The notes beneath the pieces were generated by a model. The model was given only the letters and a program-made list of their open reading frames with translations. It ran no database searches and had not been told where the DNA came from. 64,000 nucleotides of DNA from Klebsormidium nitens (lineage: Eukaryota; Streptophyta; Klebsormidiophyceae; Klebsormidiales; Klebsormidiaceae), in the NCBI GenBank assembly GCA_000708835.1, contig DF237022.1, positions 62,001-126,000 of the forward strand, in the 5' to 3' direction. A program made the position numbers and the translations under genes. Positions 48,360 to 64,000 of this stretch are shown here, one piece after another (position 1 is the first letter of the stretch; each line of letters opens with the position of its first letter).

Positions 48360-50650
48360 CTATGCTGAACCCGACGTGCCAGTTTAAGATGAATGTTAAG
48401 AAACCAGGAGGGTGAAGGGGCCCAGACGGCTGTATGCAAGAACGTGGCCCGATGTTTCTTCTCTTTGGCGCAATAACTGCAGCCTGTCGACTCCCCTGGA
48501 CGAGCTCCGATCAGCACAGAGTCATCCGAGCACACTGGGATCAGAGCCTTGACAGATTGGCACCGAATCAGCTGGAAGAGGACTGAGCGATGAGATTGTT
48601 GCGTAACTATTCAACAAGCTGGCTTATTTTGAGGGCTGATATTCTTGGCTCCCTTCCCACTTCAAGCTGCTCCCATGCACTGACGCTGATTTGAACACAC
48701 TGAGAATCGTCTCTTCCAATCAGACAAGACTACTGAACGTTTCTGATATCACTACAGAGCTCCAGAATGTGTCACTGGAGAACTCTGGACGAAGCAAATG
48801 TGGCACTGATGAGGAGTCTACGTGTGATTCTCGTGGGCTGGATCAGGAAGCGGCCACCAAGTTTGGAAGGAGGCGGCAATGTTATTTGCCAGCTTGCAAG
48901 CAGAAAGAAAGCAATGCAGAAGCTCCAAGAGTCCAGTCCCTTTTGCACGAGACCCACAGCTAGACATATCCTGATTCCTAGACTCATGCAGAGACTGTTT
49001 TCTTTGGAGTGCTGCATGAGCCTGAGCAGTCTGCACTTTTCGTGGCTCGTTTCCGGATCTTCTCCCCCCGACATTTCCGGAACTTGCGCCCTGTTCGTTA
49101 CCTAGTACCGGTTCGGCCGGGATTTGACTAGGTCAACGACAGGTTCACACTACAGCTTTTCCCAACCAACCTGCCAGTTTCAGTGTCAACTAATCTTGAC
49201 TAACTTCACTCTGCAACGGACTACCTAATAGGTACACTAAGAGTTTCACTACAACTGGCAAGGTGCTCGGGAGAATCTGCACCGGGTAAAAATAGTACCT
49301 TCCTGCAGTCGGACGATACGGCTACTGACGCCGGAATAAGAACCGGGCACTTATACCGGGCATTTTTGGAAGCCGGCGTTGACCAGAACCGCCCAAGTGC
49401 AGAATCTTCGGACTAGTGCCGGAGTCAGAGGGACTCACGCAGAAACCGGTTGTCTGTTCGACCGTCCGATGAGATGGTGGGTACATCGGACGGTCCCCTT
49501 GACACGTGGATCACATGTTCTGACAGAATCCTAGATTGTAGTTCAGCCGGCCCTGCGTCTTTGGGATGTGACCACTGGTTTCCAGATGTCGCAAAGGGGA
49601 AGCGGCAAATCAGGGAACGAAGGAGGGAACGACAGCTCGTTTCGTTCGAGTCTTTAAATTGAATCTTGTTATGAATTCTGAGGTGCTACCGTGTGGCAAC
49701 TTGGGGTGCCACTCACTTCATTCATGAATACAACTGCTTCGTCTCCAGTCACATTAGTTTTAAGATGAGGATAAGTAATGTTGTTTCGAAGGCGACTGAG
49801 TTTACTGTGGCGGCTGATGGCACCTTCCGCACAATGCTAGGAAGTATGCCCAGCCCTTCGTTTGTGAGGATCTTAAAAGTGGACTTTACGAGATAGTCCG
49901 CAGTGTGACAACTGGGCTCGGGCGTTTGGACAAAGAACAAACTTGGCCACAAAAGGCTGCCTTTACTTAGCGGAAGGTTATCGGGTCTGAACGGAGCAGG
50001 CACTCCAGGCAAAATGAGTAAGTGGGTTTTCCTTCATACTGATTGCGGTGGAACAAGTTGGGTATGTTAGCTGAGAGAAGGTAGTTCTGGTGGATCGATA
50101 TGCTTTCTTGATACGGAATAGGGGTGTCTGTGCATCAAAATCATATGCTCTGTGCCTTTATTTTGTGCTCATATGGATGCGAAAGAGTGCTGGAAAAAGC
50201 CCCTTCGAGGCGCTAGGAAAAGTACGAACATTCTTGTTGGGTTTTGTTCGTGTTCTCTTCTTTCATAAGCTAGCCAGTTCTGAGTCATTCAGTGGACAAC
50301 TTTTTCTGAGTAAGCCTTGCCAGCTTGTCTTCAAGCCTACAGAAGTTGAAAAGGATGCTTGTGTTTGAGCACATGAGCTCGGAGGTCAAGTGATTGAAGA
50401 ACGTTGGACAAATAGGTCTTCAAATTCCTCTTCGATTTGACTGATCAATTGGGAGCACCTAAAGCAGTGCCCAGTTGTTCTCAAAACTCTGCCGATGTGA
50501 AAGCAGAACACCACTCTGGGCTTGGGGGACGTGTGGTTGCATAGCCCTGTCTTGTCAGTGGTAGGAATTAAGCTGGAGTCAAGGTCTTCTCTAACCAGGG
50601 TCTGATGTTTTTTCCTCCCTGCAGAGCCTGGAGCCAGCGCCAAGCCCAGG
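48360..50650. promoter_or_regulatory. Head-to-head spacer, fucosyltransferase and esterase-like gene 2
   Basis: A 2.3 kb divergent region without a supported exon. A GC-rich patch at about 49100-49450 contains repeated ACCGGG and GCCGG words. Upstream leaders of both genes must lie here. Confidence 0.45.
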
Positions 50651-52870
50651 ATGTCGACACTGATGTGTTGTTCCGCGGCAGCGGCAGGTATGGCAGAAAC
50701 TTGTTGTCTTTGATTGAAGTATACATCCTACCTTATTCTCTGGCACCAGACTTTATTTAGCGCCCCCCCCTTGTATGGCAGGAACATATCTTACTCTGAC
50801 TCGATTAAACGTCCTCTCTCCTTTCCTGTCAAGACTTCACTGCATCAGCCAATTCACGGCAGGCAGCAGACTGTCAGCACAAGCTTTCATCGTCTGAGCA
50901 ATTTGCGCTTGATCATATTACCCATCTTCTATTTCATAAGGATTTTCTGAACCACCCCCCCTTGGCCAACTCATGGGAGGCACCAGACTGTCAGCAAGAT
51001 TTGAGCAACGCACAATCAACTCTAAGAAATGTTGGAGCTCGTCCTTGTTGAAGTGTGTGTATTTCCTCTCTTCTGCCGTGCCGCAAGCGCGCAGTCACAA
51101 GTTTTCCAGCTTATCCAACTCAGTGCGTTAAGTGGGACAGGGTTCAGTCCTTTTCTGAAGGGAAGACCTGAACAATGTGGGAGAGTTCGGCTGAATAAAA
51201 AACCATTCAAAACAAATCATTACTAGCTCAACTGCGAACGACGTGCAGATTTGTTGGGACCCATTAGGGACACTCGATCTATCATTGCTCTCTTGGTGAC
51301 AACAAACCCTTATGCCCATCTGATCACTTTGCACCTTCTGGAACAGTCTCGTGGCTTGCTCAGGCATTCCGGAATCCTCGTCTTTGAAAGGCTCTCTTTA
51401 AGCGTTCCACCTCCAAAGCAAAGATTGTCTGTCCACCCAAAAAAAACGGTTTGCAAGTACTGGGGTATCGGAGTTCCTGTGCTCAAGTATTATGATAGGG
51501 TCGGAGTTTCTTGCTTACCCTCCCTCCATGATGATGCACTAGATTACTCTCAGCACCAAACTTAGAAATGATTGCATCCTTGTACCTCACCCCATGATTG
51601 ACACTACTGTCTCTGTTTCTGCCCAGTTCTGCTGCTGTTCCTGGTCTGGGTGTCAAGCGACCAGCTCCTACATCTACGGAATCGGCCTCTCCTCCCTCGC
51701 GTCGACTGCAAACCGGAGCCACCAGTCTCGCTTAATCAAAACCAGGTTAGCCTACCCACTCATGACCAGGACACCCAAACCCAGGTTAACCAGAACCGGG
51801 TTACGGAGAACCTGCCCGCGCCGGTGGCCGACTCTTGCCCCGTTCCCTGTGACGTCCTCCAGTTGGCAAACCTGACGACGCTCGCTGACGTCAGCAAAGT
51901 CAACTGCAACGTCGAGTATTTGACGCCGTGGGACGTGGGGCGCTTTCTGGGCGCTCGGAAGAACCAGGCGTGGCTGCATTTCACGGGAGACTCGATGATA
52001 CGCCGGCAATGGCAGAGCATTGCGGCGGATCTGGGGGTCGAGATCGATACGGAGCCTTTGTGGGCTGTCTGTTGCAAAGACGGGAAGGAGTGTAAAACGT
52101 GGGAGTACAAGGATATCAACTGGGAGGCGAAACGGGTCGCGGGGCTCGTGACGGGCGCACTGCGCGACGAGGGGTTCGAGTTCTGCGTGACGTATACCCC
52201 GGTGCAGTTTATCAGTCAGGTCGTGGAGAATTTCGACACGCTGTTCCAAGCGGATATGGTGCAACCGTTTGCAGTCGTAATGAATATGGGCTTGCACCAC
52301 ATATACCACGGGCAGGGGCAGCTGGCATACCGGGCCGATTTGGAGGCGCTCACCGCGCGGTTGCGGAAAGTGCGGGAAGTGCAGAGGGGGTCGGACGGGG
52401 TCACGAAGACGATGTTTATTTACCATACGTTGACCGCTTATAGCGAGGAGTTGTTTGGGTTTATCGACCCGCTTCGCCGAAACGAACGGACGGAGCTTTT
52501 TGTTCGTCAGCAGGAGGAGCACTTCCGGGCGACCGGGGGATCCCTCTACCGAGTGCTCGACTCACACCGGCTGACCAAGTATTTGGATAAGCGCCATTTC
52601 TGGCACCAATTAACGTTCGGGGACGGCATTCACCCCGGGTTGCCTTACTACCAGATTGCTTCGTTATTGGACTACAACTTCGTCGTCAAAGGGGTCATAA
52701 GCTTCTGCACAAACGCGGACGATTTGGAGTATAAGCCGCTAGCCCTGCATGCCAACAGTGGTCGGATGTTAGATAAGGAGGCGGAAGGGGACGAAGTGGA
52801 AAACCTCAAAGCGATGCGGCGTGTTCACGGATGGGGGTCGTTCAGCCCTTTCGAACACATTGACAGGTGA
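50651..52870 (+). CDS. Membrane-anchored SGNH/PC-esterase-like protein 2
   Basis: Two exons, 50651-50687 and 51627-52870; 426 residues. Exon 1 encodes only MSTLMCCSAAAA and the intron (phase 1) interrupts the signal anchor, which continues as VLLLFLVWV in exon 2. This join gives the start that the long exon alone lacks. The catalytic region matches gene 1 at 39260: VPCDVLQLANLTTL, FTGDSMIRRQ (Ser135), MNMGLHHIYHG, FIDPLRRNERTELFV and GDGIHPGLPYYQI (Asp345, His348), ending in RVHGWG. Compared with gene 1 it has a longer acidic C-terminus and a Gln/Asn-rich stem. The pair are clear paralogues on either side of the fucosyltransferase. Substrate unknown; acyl esterase or O-acetyltransferase of a Golgi glycan is the likeliest role. 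Confidence 0.72.
50735..51025 (+). repeat. Intron repeat in esterase-like gene 2
   Basis: A CCCCCCCTTG run and a following GGCA-CAGACTGTCAGCA block recur (about 50761 and 50955; 50857 and 50977), forming a diverged direct repeat of roughly 120-190 bp. No resemblance to the exons was seen. Confidence 0.5.
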
Positions 52871-52899
52871 GGACTGTTGTTCTTCGCTTTCTTTTGTTT

Positions 52900-53220
52900 T
52901 TAGGGCCAGATCAACTTCGCGCAGTCAGTTTCGAGGTTCTTCGTGTCTGGGATCAACGGTCAATCAAGCTTTCTGAAATCCGAGAAAGCGGACACAGTGC
53001 GCGTGGGGCTCAAGCCGGCAAGCGCGCTTCGAACGGTCTCGTTCTTCTAGGCCACTCCTTTCACTAGTTCTTCCCTTTTTTTGTCGAACTTTACACGATC
53101 ATTTTCAGTCTCGATTTTGTGACGCGGGTCGACAGTCGCTTATCCAAAATTTCCGTAAGTTGAGAAAGCGAAGACATCGCGCGAGGGGCTTGGGCGGGCA
53201 AACGCTTCGCACGATTGAAG
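52900..53220 (+). repeat. Diverged direct repeat after esterase-like gene 2
   Basis: Two units of about 160 bp, from about 52900 and about 53090, share TTTCGAG or TCTCGAT, GAGAAAGCG-ACA-GCGCG-GGGGCT and GGC-AAGCGC--CGC-CGA in the same order. They lie just past the stop codon and so probably in the 3' untranslated region. No coding role is seen. Confidence 0.6.
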
Positions 53221-53257
53221 ACTGTTTTTCCAGCTTAACTCTCCCTCTTATTGTTCT

Positions 53258-53632
53258 TTATGTTGCATACGATCCGGATCGTTCCGTCTTTGTCCGACGC
53301 CCGACAAGCGCGTTCTGTTCTTCTTCTTGAACGGGTTTGAACTCCGCCAGTGGACAATTGACAACGTTTGTCAACTGTTTCAAGTGCTTCTTACGAGTTT
53401 CCCTTCGCTGGTCTGACAAGAGCCTCTTTCTCCAGTGCGCTGGACCCCAGGCTAAATATGGCAAGTGGGCGGTTAACTCTTTTACCAGTCGTTTGATTCT
53501 GGGAATGTTTTCAAAGAGCCGTAGTGTATGTTCTTGTACCAGAGATTTGTGGATCTTAAAGAGGGCGTAAGTGGGCGCGTACGTGGTTCTGACGACGTTC
53601 AAGAATCCGATCCAGCTTCTTAGTCGCCGCAA
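53258..53632 (-). CDS. Unassigned open frame, possible gene or retroelement remnant
   Basis: A 124-codon open frame with a basic protein (RRLRSWIGFLNVVR near the start, then many Lys/Arg). The LRSWIGFLN segment faintly recalls the region after the reverse-transcriptase core in LTR-type elements, but no catalytic motif (YxDD) is present. It could be chance, an old element, or an exon of an unseen gene. I cannot assign it. Confidence 0.2.
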   Translation of the reverse strand: MRRLRSWIGFLNVVRTTYAPTYALFKIHKSLVQEHTLRLFENIPRIKRLVKELTAHLPYLAWGPAHWRKRLLSDQRRETRKKHLKQLTNVVNCPLAEFKPVQEEEQNALVGRRTKTERSGSYAT

Positions 53633-53770
53633 AATCCAGAAAACCTGGCTCTGTGCGGCAACCGTCAGAGTCCGATTGGGGTAAAGAAGTCGCCGATACG
53701 AACGCTTCCGCCTACGGCACTTTTAAGAAGGATCCATTGATGGGTCATTGCCTACCCACGTCTCATCATA

Positions 53771-53875
53771 AGTTGGTCAAGAAACTTAAGTTGGTTGTTT
53801 GTTTAGAGAAACTTAAGATTGGTCAAGAAACTTAAGTTGGTTAAGTTTCCAAACTTAAGTTGATTGGTTGTTTCT
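53771..53875. repeat. AACTTAAGTT palindrome cluster
   Basis: AAACTTAAG or its complement occurs five times in about 100 bp, in both orientations, in phrases such as GAAACTTAAGTTGGTT. Opposed copies could form short hairpins. Confidence 0.75.
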
Positions 53876-55560
53876 CTATCCGGAGCCATCACACGAGTCC
53901 ACAATTTTGCTTTATCCGTTTTGCAAGGCTGCTTGGCCTTCAGTGACAGCGCCGATATGCACTTCGCAATTTTGTTTCATGTCGGTAAACAAAGCGTCAG
54001 GCCGTTCGTCGAACTCAGCACAAGTAAATTTCCCCTGAATGATCCTATCTCATCATGTGATGCAGGGAGTAAAAACGTGCCAGGCGAAAATCGCCGGATT
54101 TCGTGTTGTTGCCAACGGGGTCAGCTGTCGACCATGCTGAACTCCAGACCGAGACGACGCCGTTGTCTTGTGGTGCGAAGCGGTTCGGCAGCGTCTAAAC
54201 CCTCATTATATGCCAAAGTACTTACTACCTTATGATCTTCCAGTACTAGTACATATTTCTTACAGCTTTGGTCATGTGTCAGGAAGACGGTTTTGGCGAG
54301 CGGCCAGTGTTCTTAGCCTGACGGATCTATTATTAAGTGTTGAGAATTTTGTTCTGATATTCTAAAAGACTGTGCATGTGAAGTTGCCGCCAAATAGGAA
54401 ACAGTATTCTTTGAGGGATCGACAGATAGGGACAATACAGTTGCTAGACTTTATAGAAATGTCATTGTAAGGGGTGACTTAATTGCAAAAGTGTCCGGTA
54501 TTTATGTAAAAGACACAAGAACACAACGTATATTTGTGTTGTATTTTTCTGCGGATTGCTTCAAAGTCCTCTATCCTAGTTCTATCTGGTACTCGAGCTT
54601 TCAAGTTTATTGCGCGTGACAACGAAAACAAAGTTCGAAGAGCTTGCGGGCGCCTGGCCGGCTAAGTTCAGTTGGCCGTTGACGATCACTCGAAGCTAGC
54701 TAGTAGCAATTGCTGTACTGGCGGGATCGAACATGTATATGAGCAAAAATCGAATTAGCATATACACTGATACGGCGTTGGCGGCGGCGCTCTATCTTCC
54801 GATCGACTTAAGTTGGACACGAAACCAGCGCCATGCCATGCATTAGTATAGTATGACGCATGAATATAATTGACGATAATTGCCGCAAAGACATCGACAA
54901 TGAACACAACCCAGCCTGCTCAGCTCTGTATAGTCCCCCGCGCTGCATGCGGATCGAGCGGCCACAATCGCGGACTCAACAGGTCCTACCAATCGATGAT
55001 TGTACTGTACAATGTGCCATGGCTGGCCCGGCTTCGCAACACTATCATACTGCATCGAATGACTTATCAAAATCGTAAGGGCTGCATTGAAAACGTACAT
55101 AAAATGAAGCCGCACTTTGACCTGCCAATCCGTTTGATTGGATTCAGTTGACGATGCTCAGCTCCTACCGTTATGACCTCGGAGGCTCTTCGACAATCAA
55201 AACCTTCCCAAATCACTTCAATATTACTCAAAAAGATGCAAGACTGAGAACAGGGAACGACTCGTGCGCAGTGCTTGCTTTGACTTCGTTAGAATCAGAC
55301 GTCCGGGCTGCGCTCTGTTTGGCATCTCGCCACGCTCAGCTACTTTCTCATGCATTGTCAACTAACATATGATGGCCGACACAATACTGAACCATGTCCG
55401 CAGCTTCAAAAGCTACTGGACTCTATAGCCCTTTCTGAAATGATCCTCAACTATTAATAGGGGTGCGCCCGCACGCGGTGCAATAATAGTTTCACCAAAC
55501 TTCCTCATCCGATCAATCATAGAATTGCATCATAAGCTAACCAAAAGCATTGACCACCTT
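53876..55560. other. Tail-to-tail spacer, right part (esterase-like gene 2 to spermidine synthase)
   Basis: No exon is supported. From about 54600 to 55140 the palindrome-rich texture of the other tail-to-tail spacers returns (GCATGC, CCATGCATT, GATCGA). Confidence 0.45.
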
Positions 55561-62469
<6,909 letters not shown>

Positions 62470-62981
62470 GGTGACGAGGTGGTTAACACCTTGCCTGGGA
62501 AGCAAGCGCAATGCGGCAGAGGTGGTGGTCAATCCAAATGATTCTTTCACAGAAGGGACGATGGAATGCAGACGGAGTGCGAGAGACGAAGACGCTGTGG
62601 AGGCTGGTGGACGCGAGCATTTTGTCTGGGTGAGCGAATTTGAAGTTCCCAAATTATCTGACTGGTCGGCATTGGAATATTGTGTTGCATGATGAATCTT
62701 TGAATAAAGATACGGCGGAGCTCCTATTGCTCTGTTAAATTGTCAATTTATATCAGGGCAGAGCCAGGCCCAGAGATTGAATTTGTTTGAATGGAGAATT
62801 GCAGATGATCACTTCAACACTTGGTTCGAAGCAGAGGAAAAGGAGGCGTTGGCGCAACGAGAAGCCATTAGTGGCACTGTTTGCAAAAGCTACGGTGCTC
62901 TGCTGTGTGCTGTTTGATTGCCAGCCATACTGAGGAATTTTGCAGGCAGGGTTTGTTTCAAAATAATCCTTGTGAAAAGCG
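62470..62981. promoter_or_regulatory. Compact divergent promoter, spermidine synthase and PININ
   Basis: Only 512 bp separate the two start codons, so both 5' leaders and core promoters overlap or abut here. This is the shortest head-to-head spacer in the window. No named motif was identified with confidence. Confidence 0.55.
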
Positions 62982-63814
62982 ATGGAGGGGGAGAAAACTG
63001 AGGAACAGCTGCGGGGCGAATTGGCGCTTTTGGAGGAGCAGCAGAGAGAGGTCAGGACCTTCTTATTTGTACCGGTCGACTCACCACCAATTGCTTCCAC
63101 TAACTAATGCGGAGGATGTGAAGAGCACAGAGCTGTTGATCTGCTTTTTAGAGCACTGCTAAATACTTCAAAGGTCGAAATCACTTCATCGTGCCGTCTG
63201 CTGAGAATAGATTTGCGAGTGTTGGTAATGGTTTCCAGTTCTTTGTTGATCAGAGCAGAACTTTTGAACCGTGACAGTGTTTGATGCTGACCTTCTTTTC
63301 GACGGCTAGCAGAGTACGCATTGCTTTGTGACCATTCCTCCACTCTTACCTTTTCTGAAATCCTAGTGGTGTATTTTGGGAAGCTTAGCAATCGCATCTT
63401 CTTTGTGGATTCTTTCCATTTTGACGCTGGCGAATTTTCGTCATATCTGAATGCAAACTTTTTTTGGTGAAAGGCATCCAAAAAGGGAATGCGATCAGCA
63501 TCACACCTTCATAATTCAGTAAACAAAACGGAAAGGTCATTCGGTGTTTCCCAAGCTCTTCTCTTGCCCCCCAGGTTGATCAACGCCTCCGAGAGCAACG
63601 GAACATTCTCAGCAGGGGGCGTGGTGCACCAGGCGGGGGACCCCCCGGGAGAGGCAGAGGATTCGGCGGAATCTATGCAAGGGGCCGGGGGGGTTTACTG
63701 CCTCCGGGGGGGATGGGCCGCCCCATGAGAGGCCCCCCCTATCAAGCGCGGCCACCTCTTAGAGAACCAGAAGATTCTCTAGCCCGAAAGCGGCTCTCGT
63801 CGGCAATTGTTATT
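62982..63814 (+). CDS. PNN: PININ homologue, N-terminal part (cut by window edge)
   Basis: Two exons seen: 62982-63050 and 63575-63814, joined in phase 0; the rest lies beyond the window. The start encodes MEGEKTEEQLRGELALLEEQ, a short coiled coil, then QREVDQRLREQRN, an Arg/Gly/Pro-rich stretch, and EDSLARKRLSSAIVI. Plant PININ proteins share this order: a TEEELR-type helix, an RG-rich linker and KRRLSSAVV. PININ is a nuclear protein of the exon junction complex periphery that affects splicing. The donor GTTAGT at 63815 is the best fit but not certain. The RG-rich linker (residues about 35-75) is very GC-rich. Confidence 0.75.
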
Positions 63815-64000
63815 GTTAGTCCCTCTTCGTCCTGATTTCCCTCGTTCTTTCTGCTCGTTTTGCCACACAGATGCTCTCAAACTGCTCTTCTGGTTGTTCC
63901 GCTGCTAGGCACACTGTTTGTAGGCAGTTTTGTGATCACAAGGAGGGGGGAAGTGGTTCTCCCCAATTGCATAGGTTGTACAACCAGATTGGTTGCATAC

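Noticed and set aside
62470-62652. An N-terminal extension of spermidine synthase.
   Set aside because: The frame is open upstream, but the ATG at 62469 has the ideal ACCATGG context and gives the normal family length. Plant spermidine synthases are not plastid-targeted.

Overview
The window is nuclear DNA of a photosynthetic streptophyte, most likely a terrestrial charophyte green alga such as Klebsormidium. The organism call is inference. It rests on intron-rich genes with GT-AG splice sites and plant-type proteins: an ELIP, a GT37 fucosyltransferase, a plant PININ, and a large membrane protein of the Arabidopsis At3g28720 type. I saw no operons, bacterial signals, tRNA, rRNA or CRISPR. Every gene model was assembled by hand from splice sites; all spliced reading frames close exactly in phase.

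Layout, nine genes on strictly alternating strands: (1) + ELIP-like three-helix protein, 315-4720; (2) - SEC14/CRAL-TRIO lipid-transfer protein, 6591-11212; (3) + 988-residue secretory-pathway membrane protein like At3g28720, 22 exons, 13018-29536; (4) - type II membrane GT-A-like glycosyltransferase, 31466-37558; (5) + intronless SGNH/PC-esterase-like membrane protein, 39260-40612; (6) - GT37 (FUT1-like) fucosyltransferase, 42084-48359; (7) + paralogue of gene 5 with one intron, 50651-52870; (8) - spermidine synthase, 55561-62469; (9) + PININ homologue, cut by the right edge, from 62982. Spacers therefore alternate between shared upstream (head-to-head) and shared downstream (tail-to-tail) regions.

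Genes 4-7 form a neighbourhood that looks like a set of cell-wall or glycoprotein decorating enzymes: a Golgi-type glycosyltransferase, a fucosyltransferase, and two esterase-like proteins of the fold used by plant wall O-acetyltransferases. That they act together is inference from position and family.

The most unusual signal is structural. In five of the nine genes the introns next to particular exons carry tandem, progressively decaying copies of that exon's edge together with its splice site. The 5' edge is repeated upstream and the 3' edge downstream, with periods of roughly 110-210 bp. At one exon of the SEC14 gene three copies are still open, phase 0, and bounded by usable splice sites, so they could act as cassette exons. 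In gene 3 one copy was recently duplicated as a perfect, gapless 2 x 63 bp repeat. I call these arrays exon-edge echoes. Two GC-AG introns, and an orphan ASH/MSP-like domain fragment in a tail-to-tail spacer, are further points of interest.
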